Positions 9,541 through 19,720 of a stretch of DNA of 64,000 nucleotides are shown here, piece after piece. The notes beneath the pieces were generated by a model. That model was not told the DNA's origin. It made no database searches and saw only the letters and a program-made list of their open reading frames with translations. A program made the translations under genes and the position numbers. The stretch's first letter is position 1. Every line of letters starts with the position of its first letter. The stretch is from Shewanella profunda. GTDB lineage: Bacteria; Pseudomonadota; Gammaproteobacteria; Enterobacterales; Shewanellaceae. The stretch lies in the NCBI RefSeq assembly GCF_023283765.1, contig NZ_JAKILG010000003.1, forward strand, positions 124,001 through 188,000. Direction: 5' to 3'.

Positions 9541-11487
9541 ATGGAACACGATTTCTTGATCCAAGTGTTATTGATGCTGCTGATCGCCATTGTTGCCATT
9601 GCCGTGCTTAGGCGTATTGGTCTACCCGCAATTTTAGCCTATTTACTGACAGGCGTAGTAAGTGGCCCCAGTGGATTTCACTGGTTTACTCAACATCAAA
9701 TGCAGTCCGTTGCTGAGCTTGGTGTCGTTCTTTTAATGTTTACTCTGGGACTTGAGTTTTCAGTTCCTCGACTGTGGGCTATGCGCCGAACCGTGTTTGG
9801 GCTTGGCAGTGCACAGATGACGATTACTACCTTGTTAGCTATGGTTGTCGCGTTAGGCTGTGGATTAAATTGGATTGAAGCCTTAGTTGTTGGTGCTGCC
9901 ATTGCGCTATCTTCGACAGCAATCGTGCTTAAATTACTTAATGAGCAAGGATGGCTTAGGCGTCGACATGGTGAACTGTCCGTTAGTGTGTTGTTATTTC
10001 AAGATTTAGCCGTTGTTCCGCTACTTATTCTTTTGCCATTGCTTGCCAATAATGATGAACCTTTGATGTTGGTAGGTATCGCTTTTGCGTTGTTCAAAGG
10101 AATATTGGCGTTCTTTTTGTTGATGGCCTTTGGCAAGTGGGCGTTGCCTAGACTCTTTGATGAAGTGGCGCGTTCGCGTTCGAACGAACTTTTTGTACTA
10201 TCAACCCTCGTTGTTGCCTTAATGACAGGCGCTTTCACCCAATGGCTGGGGTTATCTATGGCTCTGGGGGCTTTTATGGCAGGCATGCTATTAGGTGAGA
10301 GCCAATATCGACGTCAACTCGAAGCCGATATTCGTCCATTTAGGGATCTGTTAATGGGGCTGTTTTTTATCTCTATCGGTATGATGCTCGATTTTGAGCT
10401 AGTGCTGCGCTTCTGGTGGCAGATTTTATCCATTTTATTGGCAGTTGTTTTCGGTAAGGTTCTGATTATCCATGGACTGCTGAGAATAATCGGTGAGCCC
10501 TTTCGTATCGCACTCAGTACCGCCCTAAGCTTGGCTCAAGTAGGCGAATTTAGCTTTGTAGTTTTAGCGCTTGCGGTAAATTATCAACTTTTAGGTAATG
10601 AAATTAGTACCATACTTGTGATGGTCGCTGTGCTTTCTATGAGCATTGCACCTTGGTTAGTCCGTCATAGTGTGGATATCGCCAAATGGTTATTAGGTAT
10701 CCACCAGTCCAAATATATTGATGATGTGGTCCCCATCGTGGTTGATGATCATGATTTAGTGGTTATTTTTGGCTATGGGCGTGTAGGGCAGACCATAGCA
10801 CGATTTTTAAAGACGGAAGCCGTGCCTTATATTGTGTTGGATCTCGATCCGACCCGCGTATCGGAGGCTCGCCGTGCAGGTGAGCCCGTATATTTTGGTG
10901 ATGTGTGTAAACGGACAATTTTAAAGCAGTTGGGGATAAAGCACGCCAAAATGATTGTAATTACCTTTTGTGAGTCCCGCAGTTTAGAAGAAGTATTGCC
11001 CCTGTGTAAGCAGCTTGCTCCGGACGCTAAAATATTGGTGAGAACCAGGGATGATAGTGAGCTACTTCAATTGCAAAAAGCGGGTGCCAATCAAGTGATC
11101 CCCGAATCTTTAGAAGGAAGCTTAATGTTAGTCTCTCAAGTGCTACACCAATGCGGAGTTCCTTTGGCGCGGATATTGAAACGGTTGGAGTCTGAACGGC
11201 GCAATCATTATCAATTCTTGCACGGCTTTTTTACCGGGACAGAGACCGACTTCACCTTAGAATCGCTGCATGCAGTGGCATTACCCCATGGTGCAAGTGC
11301 GGTGGGGAGAACCGTAGCTGATATTGACTGGTCTTTGCTTAGGGTTGAGCTAAGGGCAATTCGCCGTGGTGGTGCAGAGGTCGAACATCCTCAAGTTGAT
11401 TGGGTATTCCGTCCGGGTGATATTCTGTTGATTGTTGGTAAACCAAGAAGACTTGAGAAAGCGGAGGCTAAATTGTTACATGGATAA
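9541..11487 (+). CDS. Kef-type (CPA2) monovalent cation:proton antiporter with TrkA domains
   Basis: The 648-aa inner-membrane protein has about a dozen hydrophobic segments in residues 1-385 forming a Na+/H+-exchanger-type domain, followed by a TrkA-N/RCK Rossmann domain beginning near residue 400 (VVIFGYGRVGQTIARFL) and a TrkA-C domain at the end (LESLHAVALPHGASAVGRTV to GDILLIVGKPRRLE). This layout is that of KefB/KefC/YbaL-type potassium efflux systems gated by nucleotides or thiols. No ancillary quinone reductase (KefF/KefG) is adjacent. ATG 9541 has AGGAG at 9525-9529; an in-frame TTG at 9520 is less likely. A bidirectional terminator follows. Confidence 0.9.
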   Translation: MEHDFLIQVLLMLLIAIVAIAVLRRIGLPAILAYLLTGVVSGPSGFHWFTQHQMQSVAELGVVLLMFTLGLEFSVPRLWAMRRTVFGLGSAQMTITTLLAMVVALGCGLNWIEALVVGAAIALSSTAIVLKLLNEQGWLRRRHGELSVSVLLFQDLAVVPLLILLPLLANNDEPLMLVGIAFALFKGILAFFLLMAFGKWALPRLFDEVARSRSNELFVLSTLVVALMTGAFTQWLGLSMALGAFMAGMLLGESQYRRQLEADIRPFRDLLMGLFFISIGMMLDFELVLRFWWQILSILLAVVFGKVLIIHGLLRIIGEPFRIALSTALSLAQVGEFSFVVLALAVNYQLLGNEISTILVMVAVLSMSIAPWLVRHSVDIAKWLLGIHQSKYIDDVVPIVVDDHDLVVIFGYGRVGQTIARFLKTEAVPYIVLDLDPTRVSEARRAGEPVYFGDVCKRTILKQLGIKHAKMIVITFCESRSLEEVLPLCKQLAPDAKILVRTRDDSELLQLQKAGANQVIPESLEGSLMLVSQVLHQCGVPLARILKRLESERRNHYQFLHGFFTGTETDFTLESLHAVALPHGASAVGRTVADIDWSLLRVELRAIRRGGAEVEHPQVDWVFRPGDILLIVGKPRRLEKAEAKLLHG

Positions 11488-11522
11488 ATTAACGTGTTGG
11501 CATACTTATAAAAAATACCAAT

Positions 11523-11551
11523 AAAAATGCCGACTTAATGTCGGCATTTTT
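11523..11551. terminator. Bidirectional terminator between the antiporter and cold-shock genes
   Basis: AAAAATGCCGAC (11523-11534) and GTCGGCATTTTT (11540-11551) form a 12-bp stem with a 5-nt loop. Both flanks end in A/T runs, so it can end transcription of both convergent genes. Confidence 0.85.
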
Positions 11552-11601
11552 GTCTGCAATTTGTTATCTGATTAATCTATCCCTTACGAGATAGGAATTA
11601 A

Positions 11602-11811
11602 TTACAGAACAACAACGTTCGCAGCTTGAGGACCTTTTTGGCCTTGTTCGATATCAAAAGAAACCTTTTGACCTTCACCAAGGGTTTTAAAGCCTTCTGA
11701 AACGATTGCGCGGAAATGAACGAATGCGTCAGCGCCACCATTGTCAGGAGAAATAAAACCAAAACCTTTTTCTTCGTTAAACCATTTAACTACACCAGTA
11801 GTTTTAGACAT
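11602..11811 (-). CDS. CspA-family cold-shock RNA chaperone
   Basis: The 69-aa single cold-shock domain has the RNP1 motif KGFGFI and the RNP2-like motif AFVHF, which bind single-stranded RNA/DNA and melt secondary structure. It is close to full CspA-family length and contains nothing else. The start is the ATG at 11811 ([11 protein letters not shown]), with GGAGACATTC immediately before it; an in-frame ATG further out adds an unlikely seven-residue extension. The next 550 bp upstream is free of genes, which fits the long 5' leader of cold-shock mRNAs, but I cannot show cold induction from sequence. Confidence 0.93.
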   Translation of the reverse strand: MSKTTGVVKWFNEEKGFGFISPDNGGADAFVHFRAIVSEGFKTLGEGQKVSFDIEQGQKGPQAANVVVL

Positions 11812-12366
11812 GAATGTCTCCAAAATTTTCAAACAAAATAATTCGCAATTATGCGGGAACTTAGCCGGAAATAGAATTATTTACATTGATGATAAGTTAT
11901 GAGTGGAAAGCTTCATGACAGTAAACAAGTTACAGGGTGCAGCGAAGGTTTTCAAATACATAATATTGCTTATAAATAGGTCTGAATCACAGGCCGGAGT
12001 GCAGATTAGCACACTCAGCCCTTTTGTATAGTTTTATTTTCAGTTTATGCCATATTCCTGTGCGTACTTTTAAAGGTTGTTGGAAGCGAAATTGAATTAA
12101 ACTTAATTTATTCATATAAATACGTTAAATGTCAATGGGTTTTGATTTGAATAAAATAATTTATACATTTGGATACTGATCCGATTTTTTAAGGCATAAA
12201 TTAAAAATGTACTAGGTATATTGGCTTCGGCTTGTAGCAACTATTCGTTTGCAATGATTCGTTACGTTATTAAATTGTTGCTTAATTATGTCGGTGTTAT
12301 TCTGGTCCAGCCTATAAGACTCTCGGTTTTCCACACTTTAATTTAATGATAAATGGAGCGTTAAGA
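11812..12366. other. Gene-free divergent region between the csp and DUF885 genes
   Basis: This AT-rich stretch must hold the promoter and 5' leader of the cold-shock gene (leftward) and the promoter of the DUF885 gene (rightward). I find no convincing ORF, RNA gene or repeat. An SD-like GGAG at 12355-12358 decides the start of the rightward gene. Confidence 0.5.
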
Positions 12367-14190
12367 TTGAAAACAGTATTGAAACGAATCGGACTCGGTA
12401 GCTTAATTTTAGTATTACTGTTAGTGGGATTGGCTGCGCATGAATGGTATGCCAAGAAGCCCTTTTTCTTTCGCGCTTTTTTAGATCGTAGTGTTGTAAA
12501 AATGGCCTTTGAAAGCCCTGAAACTTTAACATCACTAGGTTTTTTAGAGTCCTTTGGGGTGACGGGCCATAATGCGCTATTAGATGATGATAGCCCCGCG
12601 GCAATGGACAACGTCTTTACCGATGTGCGTGGCCTGAGGGATACGCTGCTCAGTTATCAAGATGCTGATTTAGATGATAATCAGCGTATTTCTAAGGATA
12701 TTGCCCTGTATCTTGCTGATTTTGCGTTAGCTTCAGAGCCATATCGTTACCATAACTATCCATTGAATCAGTTATTTGGTGTGCAGAATGGCTACCCTAG
12801 TTTTATGCAGGCGCAGCATCAAGTCAATTCGGTGGGAGATGGTGAAAATTATTTATCTCGTTTACAACAGGTAAAAACCAAATTTAGCCAAACACTCGAA
12901 GGCTTAAAAATCCGTGAAAACAAAGGTATTGTTCCACCTAAGTTTGTGATTGAGCGGGTGTTGACTGAAATGAATGCCTTTGTCCGTGCACCCATACCAG
13001 ACAATATTCTTTATAGCTCCTTTAAAACCAAATTGGCCGAAACGGATATTGCTGCGGGTGAGCAAGAGCGTTTACTCGCTGCGGCCGAAACAAATATTAA
13101 AGAATTTGTATATCCTGCCTATCAGTTATTTATTGATTACTTTACTGAATTACAAACCAAAGCGGGTACCAACGATGGTTATTGGGCATTGCCAGATGGC
13201 GATGTAGCTTACAAACAACTACTGAAGTTTTTTACCACGACCAATTACAGCGCCGACGAAATTCATGCCAAAGGGTTAGCAGAGGTGAGCCGTATTCAGA
13301 GTGAAATTATGACCATACTGGCCGATGAAGGTTACGATGTGGATCAAGGATTCTCGGTCGCTATCGAGGCGCTTGCCGCTGATCCAAAATTTTATTATGA
13401 AGATAGCGATGCAGGACGTGCGCAAATTTTAGTGGATTATCAAGGTATTCTTGATGAGATCAACGCGGGATTAGATGGTGCGTTCCGTATTCGTCCTGAG
13501 GCGGGAATGGAAGTTGTACGTATTCCTGAATTTAAAGAGAAAACTGCACCGGGAGCTTACTATCAGCAACCTGCGATTGATGGTAGCCGCCCGGGGCGTT
13601 TCTACGCCAATCTCTATGATATTAAGGCAACACCAAAATATGGTATGCGTACACTGGCTTATCACGAAGGTATCCCAGGGCATCACTTCCAAATTGCGGT
13701 GGCAATGGAGTTAGAAGGTGTACCACTTATCCGTAAAATGGCACCTTTTACGGCCTATATCGAAGGCTGGGCTTTATATACCGAGCGTTTGGCTTGGGAG
13801 CTGGGCTTCCAGAAGGATCCCTTCGATAATGTTGGTCGTTTGCAGGCTGAGCTATTTAGGGCCGTGCGTTTAGTGGTGGATACAGGTATTCACCACAGCC
13901 GCTGGACACGTGGGCAAGCAATTGACTATATGAAGAAAAATACGGGTATGTCCGATCGTGATGTTACCGCTGAAATTGAGCGTTATATTGTAATGCCGGG
14001 TCAAGCGACTGCTTACAAAGTCGGGATGATGAAAATACTTGAGTTAAGGGAAAAGGCCAAGTTGGCTCTAGGTGATAAATTCGATTTACGAGATTTTCAT
14101 GATGTAGTGCTTAAAAATGGTGCTGTGCCTTTAGATATTCTGGATAAGCTGGTGAATCGATACATTGCGGATACACAAAGTAAAAATTAG
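12367..14190 (+). CDS. DUF885 family protein, putative membrane-anchored metallopeptidase
   Basis: About 607 aa. A hydrophobic N-terminal segment (IGLGSLILVLLLVGLAA) should anchor or export it, with the bulk in the periplasm. The DUF885 hallmark HEGIPGHHFQ is near residue 433, followed by EGWALYTERLAWELG; the HExxxGHH and downstream Glu resemble zinc-peptidase ligands, so a peptidase role is a reasonable family inference, not proven. I prefer the TTG start at 12367 because GGAG lies 8 nt upstream; the in-frame ATG 12346 lacks a Shine-Dalgarno sequence. It is monocistronic, with a stem-loop 50 bp downstream. Confidence 0.85.
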   Translation: MKTVLKRIGLGSLILVLLLVGLAAHEWYAKKPFFFRAFLDRSVVKMAFESPETLTSLGFLESFGVTGHNALLDDDSPAAMDNVFTDVRGLRDTLLSYQDADLDDNQRISKDIALYLADFALASEPYRYHNYPLNQLFGVQNGYPSFMQAQHQVNSVGDGENYLSRLQQVKTKFSQTLEGLKIRENKGIVPPKFVIERVLTEMNAFVRAPIPDNILYSSFKTKLAETDIAAGEQERLLAAAETNIKEFVYPAYQLFIDYFTELQTKAGTNDGYWALPDGDVAYKQLLKFFTTTNYSADEIHAKGLAEVSRIQSEIMTILADEGYDVDQGFSVAIEALAADPKFYYEDSDAGRAQILVDYQGILDEINAGLDGAFRIRPEAGMEVVRIPEFKEKTAPGAYYQQPAIDGSRPGRFYANLYDIKATPKYGMRTLAYHEGIPGHHFQIAVAMELEGVPLIRKMAPFTAYIEGWALYTERLAWELGFQKDPFDNVGRLQAELFRAVRLVVDTGIHHSRWTRGQAIDYMKKNTGMSDRDVTAEIERYIVMPGQATAYKVGMMKILELREKAKLALGDKFDLRDFHDVVLKNGAVPLDILDKLVNRYIADTQSKN

Positions 14191-14242
14191 AGTGTAACTT
14201 TTTGTTATTTAAGGTTTTTACATGTGGGGTTATTTCAGGGTA

Positions 14243-14278
14243 TACCTGCAAAGTGGTTTTTTGTACCACTTGCAGGTA
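14243..14278. repeat. Stem-loop downstream of the DUF885 gene
   Basis: TACCTGCAAAGTGG (14243-14256) pairs with CCACTTGCAGGTA (14266-14278) with one bulged base, leaving a T-rich 9-nt loop. No T-run follows the stem, so it is not a canonical terminator, but it could stabilise the 3' end of the upstream mRNA. Confidence 0.5.
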
Positions 14279-14418
14279 TGTTGTGCTTCGCCAAAAGCGA
14301 GTGTGATTCTGGCTTTCGCTAATCGCTTTCAATACAATCCCAATAACTCATTGATAAATGCTAGCGGGCAATAGAGCACTATTGTCTTGCTGGTATTTTT
14401 AGTTTCAAGGTTTTGCTG

Positions 14419-17400
14419 ATGAATCGTTTGTCCCCCCAAGATCCTATCCAACTGACTCAAGCCGCAATTGAGTCATTATTCACGCCACCGACCTTAATGC
14501 GTGCCCGTGATTATGTGATGAAAGGGCGGGTGTTGAACGTAAAAGCAAACGCTGATTTTCGCCATATTGAAGGCCTCGTTAGTGGTACAGAACGAACTCC
14601 CTATCGGCAAGACATTCGCCTTGTTAGCGTTAACCATCGACTGATTATGAATGGTTTTTGCTCCTGCCCCGCAACGGGGCATTGCAAACATATTGCCGCC
14701 GTACTTTATAGTTTACTCAGTGATAAAACGGTAGAAGATCAACGTATCACTCAATGGTTACATTTACTTGATGAAGCCGATGAACCTAGCCTTTATGACG
14801 TTGATATGCTCTATGAAGATCGCGTGCTCTATGTGCTTTCTAAGGATGATAATGGCGTATTTATTGAACTTCGCCGTGGCAAATTAGCTAAGAAAGGGGG
14901 CTTTAACAAAGGCTCAAAAATTGCTCTGTCCGATGTGCAGTATTATATGCCGGCTTGGATCAGTTCCGATGATGCACTTATTCTTAACTTAATTATGTCA
15001 ACCCGTCGCCACGGCGCTTCACGTCTATATTTAAAGGCACAGTTAGGGGCGGTTGCGTTAGAGAGAATGCTAGCGACCGAACGTTGTTTCTGGGAAGAAA
15101 GCCGTATTCCCCTGACCCAAGGGGAGGCGATAAGCCCCACTTTTGTCTGGAATGATATTGATAGCGAGCATAAACAAATGCAGCTGGTGCTGTCCAACAA
15201 GGACAACTGGGAGTTGATCCCCACTGAGCCGCCTGCTTATATTGAGTTGGATTACTTCAAAGTGGGTTCTGTAAAAACAGACATTAGCATTGATAAGTTA
15301 ATGTTGTTAAATCATATGCCCCCCGTACCTAGTGCGCAGATAGAAGTCGTTAGCCATAAACTTATAAAACATTTTTCAGTCAAAACAGTGCCTACGCCTC
15401 TTACTATTGATTTTGTAGAGCTTCAGGTGCCCTTGCAGATCAGGTTGACGTTAACTTCACAGACATTACCAGAGTTTGCTATGGCGCAGCCATTCGTATT
15501 GTTGGAGTTCGTTTATGAAGATGTGGTACTGGGTGGTCGGTATATTGATGAACCGCTATCTTTAGTCACTCAGGGAGGAAAAACATACCAAGTCATGCGG
15601 CAGTTAGTGTTGGAAAAGGATGCGATTAATAGTTTGATGGCCTTAGAGTTCGTTGAGCTTGAACCCTCTTTTCTCCCTAACCGCGATAGCCTAACCAGTA
15701 TTTGGAGTTTAGGTCCATTACCTGAAGCCATTAAAAAGTGGTTACGGTTTATTGATCGATGTATACCAGCCTTAGAAGACTTGGGTTACCAAGTATGTTA
15801 TGCCGATAATTTTAGCTTAAACGTTATCGACACACCCTTAGCAATTGAACTCGATGATTCTCAGGAAGGGTGGTTTTCCCTATCACTCAATGCGGATATC
15901 GACGGCCAAATTATCCCTATGTTGCCCCTCATTGCCACTTGGCTTAAACAGCATGGAGAGCCAGCGGATAATGCTGAACTCTTGCTGCCAAGCCCAAATG
16001 GTGATTGGCTAAAAGTCAAAGCCAGTGTGATTAAACCATTAGTGAGCATTATTTTAGAGCTATTTGATAGCCACAAAGGCCACAGTGTTGCTTTGCCAAA
16101 GTATCGCGCCCATTTGCTTAATGATTTTGCCGATAGTGAAATACGTTTATTAAATGGTGAACGGGTGAGAAATCTGGCGGCAAAACTGGATCAATTTCAG
16201 GGTGTTGTTGAGGTGGACTTACCTCAGCAATTACAAGCTGAATTACGACATTATCAACATCAAGGTTTAAACTGGCTTTGTTTTTTAAAGGAATATCAGC
16301 TCGGTGGTATATTGGCTGACGATATGGGGTTAGGTAAAACCATCCAAACCTTAGCCTTTTTGTTAAAACAGCGGGAGTTAATTTCTGTCAATACTGAACC
16401 GGATACCAACCTAGCCCACTCACCCAGCTTGATTATTTGCCCCACCAGTTTAGTGGGTAACTGGGCCAAAGAGGCCGCTAAATTTGCCCCTTCGTTAAAG
16501 CTGGTGGTGATCCATGGTGCGGCCCGTAAACCCTTGCTCGAACGCCTAAGTGAATTTGATGTCGTTGTGACTACTTATCCGTTAATCGTGCGGGATAGCG
16601 AATATTATCAGCAATATGTATTTGAACATATCGTCCTTGACGAAGCGCAGCAGATTAAGAATGCCCAAGCAAAAGTGACACAAATTATCAAAGAGTTACG
16701 CTCTCCTTTTCGGTTATGTTTAACAGGTACACCACTGGAAAATCACTTAGGGGAGCTTAAATCACTGATGGATTTTTGTTTGCCTGGCCTGCTTGGGACT
16801 CACGCCTTTTTTAACAAATCCTTTAGACACAGTATTGAACGTTATGGCGATACGGATAAAGCCAAGACATTGAGTAAACGTATTGCTCCCTTTGTACTGC
16901 GCAGAACAAAAGATGAAGTTGTCAGCGAGTTACCGCCTAAAATAGAAATAGCTCAAACCTTAGAGTTAGAAAAAGATCAGCGTAATCTCTATGAAAGCAT
17001 TCGTTTAGTGATGGAGAAAAAGCTGCGAGATCTATTTGCAAACCAAGGTGTTGGCAGTAGCCATATTGAGTTTTTAGATGCGCTGTTAAAGCTGCGTCAG
17101 GCTTGCTGCGATCCGAGGCTGGTGAAGTTAGAGCAAGCGCAGAAAGTGAAGAATAATGCTAAGTTGGACTGGCTTAAACAAAACTTGCCAGAGATGGTAC
17201 AAGAAGGCCGTAAGATATTGATATTCAGCCAGTTCACTAGCATGTTGACCTTGATTGAAGCAGAACTGCAATCGTTAAATATCGATTACAGTAAGCTCAC
17301 AGGGCAAACACGTTGGCGTCAAGCACAGATTGATAGATTTCAAGAGGGTAATACGCCCGTTTTCTTAATCAGTTTAAAGGCTGGGGGGACAGGGCTAAAT

Positions 17401-17661
17401 CTCACGGCTGCCGATACCGTTATTCATTACGATCCTTGGTGGAACCCTGCAGTGGAAAAACAAGCCACTGATAGGGCTCATCGTATTGGTCAAGATAAGC
17501 CGGTATTTGTGTATAAGTTAATTGCAGAAGGAACTGTTGAGGAAAAAATCCAAGAAATGCAGCAGCATAAGCAAAATTTGGCGGACAGTATTCTCGAAGG
17601 TAAAGGCAAGGGAACATGGCAGGGCAGTGCCGATGAACTGTTAGCGCTATTTTCTTCTTAA
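14419..17661 (+). CDS. SNF2-family DEAD/DEAH-box helicase with SWIM zinc finger
   Basis: The 1080-aa protein has an N-terminal SWIM zinc finger (CSCPATGHCKH near residues 81-92), a long middle region typical of bacterial SNF2 proteins, then a full Swi2/Snf2 motor: motif I DDMGLGKTIQT near residue 636, motif II DEAQ near 741, LTGTPLEN, and the second RecA lobe with SLKAGGTGLNLTAADTVIHYDPWWNP and DRAHRIGQ. Such proteins translocate on double-stranded DNA; RapA-like or repair roles are known for relatives, but the specific job here is unknown. ATG 14419 follows CAAGG at good spacing; TTG 14413 is possible. The PHP gene begins 29 bp downstream and may be co-transcribed. Confidence 0.93.
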   Translation: MNRLSPQDPIQLTQAAIESLFTPPTLMRARDYVMKGRVLNVKANADFRHIEGLVSGTERTPYRQDIRLVSVNHRLIMNGFCSCPATGHCKHIAAVLYSLLSDKTVEDQRITQWLHLLDEADEPSLYDVDMLYEDRVLYVLSKDDNGVFIELRRGKLAKKGGFNKGSKIALSDVQYYMPAWISSDDALILNLIMSTRRHGASRLYLKAQLGAVALERMLATERCFWEESRIPLTQGEAISPTFVWNDIDSEHKQMQLVLSNKDNWELIPTEPPAYIELDYFKVGSVKTDISIDKLMLLNHMPPVPSAQIEVVSHKLIKHFSVKTVPTPLTIDFVELQVPLQIRLTLTSQTLPEFAMAQPFVLLEFVYEDVVLGGRYIDEPLSLVTQGGKTYQVMRQLVLEKDAINSLMALEFVELEPSFLPNRDSLTSIWSLGPLPEAIKKWLRFIDRCIPALEDLGYQVCYADNFSLNVIDTPLAIELDDSQEGWFSLSLNADIDGQIIPMLPLIATWLKQHGEPADNAELLLPSPNGDWLKVKASVIKPLVSIILELFDSHKGHSVALPKYRAHLLNDFADSEIRLLNGERVRNLAAKLDQFQGVVEVDLPQQLQAELRHYQHQGLNWLCFLKEYQLGGILADDMGLGKTIQTLAFLLKQRELISVNTEPDTNLAHSPSLIICPTSLVGNWAKEAAKFAPSLKLVVIHGAARKPLLERLSEFDVVVTTYPLIVRDSEYYQQYVFEHIVLDEAQQIKNAQAKVTQIIKELRSPFRLCLTGTPLENHLGELKSLMDFCLPGLLGTHAFFNKSFRHSIERYGDTDKAKTLSKRIAPFVLRRTKDEVVSELPPKIEIAQTLELEKDQRNLYESIRLVMEKKLRDLFANQGVGSSHIEFLDALLKLRQACCDPRLVKLEQAQKVKNNAKLDWLKQNLPEMVQEGRKILIFSQFTSMLTLIEAELQSLNIDYSKLTGQTRWRQAQIDRFQEGNTPVFLISLKAGGTGLNLTAADTVIHYDPWWNPAVEKQATDRAHRIGQDKPVFVYKLIAEGTVEEKIQEMQQHKQNLADSILEGKGKGTWQGSADELLALFSS

Positions 17662-17690
17662 TTGATTGAATTATTTGACTGAGGTGAACT

Positions 17691-18446
17691 ATGCAGTACC
17701 AAGTCGACACTCATACTCATACAGTGGCGTCTAGCCATGCCTATAGCACGATTCATGACTATTTAGCCGTGGCTAAGCAGAAGGGGATCCGCCTGTTTGC
17801 GACGACAGATCATGGTCCAGCTATGGCCGATGCACCGCATTTTTGGCACTTTGTGAATTTAAGAGTGTTGCCGCGTATGGTTGATGGCGTTGGGATCCTT
17901 CGCGGTATCGAAGCAAATATTAAAAATATCGATGGCGAGATTGATTTTTTTGGGGATTATTTAAAGCAGCTAGATATAGTGCTTGCGGGTTTTCACGAGC
18001 CTGTCTATCCACCATCGGATAAAGCGACCCACACCGAGGCCATGATCAATACGATTAAGAGTGGCAAGGTGGACATTATTACCCACCCCGGAAATCCGGC
18101 ATATCCAATTGATATTGAAGCCGTTGCTCGTGCTGCAGCCGAATACGGTGTCGCCCTTGAAATCAATAACTCCTCCTTTGAAGTGTCCCGTAAGGGCAGT
18201 GAAGCTAATTGCACCGCGATTGCTAAGGCGGCAAAGGAATTTGGCACCATTCTCGTTATGGGCTCAGACTCCCATGTGGCTTTTAGCTTAGGGGGATTCG
18301 AGCGGGCACTTGCTATTATTGATGCGGCTGGGTATCCACAATCTCATTTGCTTAACCGCAGTCCATCAGCATTATTAGGTTTTTTAGCACAGCGTGGTCA
18401 TCACACTGTCACCGATTTAATGGCGCTGTTTAATGATGCGGTTTGA
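17691..18446 (+). CDS. PHP-domain phosphatase, YcdX family
   Basis: The 251-aa protein consists of one PHP domain. The metal-binding motifs are in order: [16 protein letters not shown] at the N-terminus, [51 protein letters not shown] and [12 protein letters not shown]. These match the trinuclear-zinc phosphatase YcdX of E. coli, linked there to swarming; the physiological substrate is not known. GAGGTG precedes the ATG. It sits 29 bp after the SNF2 gene on the same strand. Confidence 0.92.
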   Translation: MQYQVDTHTHTVASSHAYSTIHDYLAVAKQKGIRLFATTDHGPAMADAPHFWHFVNLRVLPRMVDGVGILRGIEANIKNIDGEIDFFGDYLKQLDIVLAGFHEPVYPPSDKATHTEAMINTIKSGKVDIITHPGNPAYPIDIEAVARAAAEYGVALEINNSSFEVSRKGSEANCTAIAKAAKEFGTILVMGSDSHVAFSLGGFERALAIIDAAGYPQSHLLNRSPSALLGFLAQRGHHTVTDLMALFNDAV

Positions 18447-18485
18447 TGTAAATGCCATGGCAAATAAACAGCAATTGGCGAGCGA

Positions 18486-19505
18486 GTGATTGTGTTAAAA
18501 ATAAAGGGCACAGTACTTATTACGGGGGCAAATAGCCAATTAGCAAAGGCGTTACAAAGAACGGCCAAAGTGGCGCTAGATGGTTTGGACACCGGCATGG
18601 TTAAACTCGTGCCCCTAAGCCACCCGCAATTGGATATTACCGACGCCTATAGCATTGAAACTGCACTGATACATTATCGCCCTCAGTGGGTGATTAACTG
18701 TGCTGCCTATAATGCAGTTGATAACGCAGAGCAAAATCCAGCACAAGCGCATAGGGTTAATGCTATAGGGCCTGAGTTGCTCGCTAAACACTGCCTATTA
18801 ACAGATACCCGATTAGTGCATATCTCGAGTGACTACGTATTTGGTGGCGCGGTAAACCATCATCCGATTATTTCCCTAAAGCCACATATGCAGACTCCTT
18901 ACCAAGAAACCGATAAGTCCGCGCCATTATCGATTTACGGCCAGAGTAAACTGGCAGGGGAGGATGCAGTATTGGATGCGTTGGGCAAGCGCGCAATGGT
19001 TATTCGCACCGCTTGGCTTTATGGTCAAGATGGACATAATTTCGTGAATACTATGCTCAAATTGATGCAAACTCAGTCGGATCTGAAGGTGATTGATGAT
19101 CAATTTGGCTCTCCTACCTGGAGCGACGCATTAGCGCGGGTCATTTGGCAATTGATCGCAAAACAGGGCGCGGGGTTGTTCCATTACACGGGACAAGGTG
19201 AGTGCAGTTGGTATGAGTTCGCCTGTGAAATTCAGCGCCAAGCATTTGAATTAAAATATTTAACTAAAATGATCCCTATAGCTGCGGTTAATGCCTTAAC
19301 CTATTCAATACAAGCGGAATGTCAGCTTGCGCGGCGGCCAAGCTATAGCGTGTTAAACTCGGATAAATTACGTACTTTTCTTATGCCGATATCCGGCTGC
19401 CACACCATACCGATAGAATGGCAGGATTGGCGGTGTCAGCTCAATACTATGTTACGTCAGTGTCATTCAGGACTCGATCAAACCGAGCAACATCCGAGCC
19501 TGTGA
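18486..19505 (+). CDS. dTDP-4-dehydrorhamnose reductase (RmlD/RfbD)-like sugar-nucleotide reductase
   Basis: The 339-aa extended SDR protein has an N-terminal Rossmann motif (LITGANSQLAKAL), INCAAYNAVDNAE, ISSDYVFGG, and the catalytic YGQSKLAGE, in the order found in RmlD. RmlD reduces dTDP-4-keto-rhamnose with NAD(P)H, but rmlA, rmlB and rmlC are not next to it, so the substrate is uncertain. The GTG at 18486 is used; GTG 18492 is possible. The last 40 residues are not typical of RmlD. A hairpin that may be a terminator follows. Confidence 0.75.
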   Translation: MIVLKIKGTVLITGANSQLAKALQRTAKVALDGLDTGMVKLVPLSHPQLDITDAYSIETALIHYRPQWVINCAAYNAVDNAEQNPAQAHRVNAIGPELLAKHCLLTDTRLVHISSDYVFGGAVNHHPIISLKPHMQTPYQETDKSAPLSIYGQSKLAGEDAVLDALGKRAMVIRTAWLYGQDGHNFVNTMLKLMQTQSDLKVIDDQFGSPTWSDALARVIWQLIAKQGAGLFHYTGQGECSWYEFACEIQRQAFELKYLTKMIPIAAVNALTYSIQAECQLARRPSYSVLNSDKLRTFLMPISGCHTIPIEWQDWRCQLNTMLRQCHSGLDQTEQHPSL

Positions 19506-19553
19506 ATACGAATGCAGCTCCTTCATGGACTCTTTTCAGCGACAATGGCTTAG

Positions 19554-19580
19554 CTTAGACTCTGGAAGTCTAAGTATTTT
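19554..19580 (+). terminator. Candidate terminator after the rmlD-like gene
   Basis: CTTAGACT (19554-19561) and AGTCTAAG (19567-19574) make an 8-bp stem with a 5-nt loop, followed by the modestly T-rich TATTTTGATTT. The weak T-run makes this a moderate call. Confidence 0.5.
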
Positions 19581-19720
19581 GATTTGAGATTTAGCCACAT
19601 AATAGCTTTGTCTATACCAGTCTTAGTCGATTTAGCTCGATGTATGATGAATTTGTTCTTAATTTTCAATTGATGCCAGTGGCATAATGCCAAGATATTT
19701 AATGAATGAAGGACATTGCA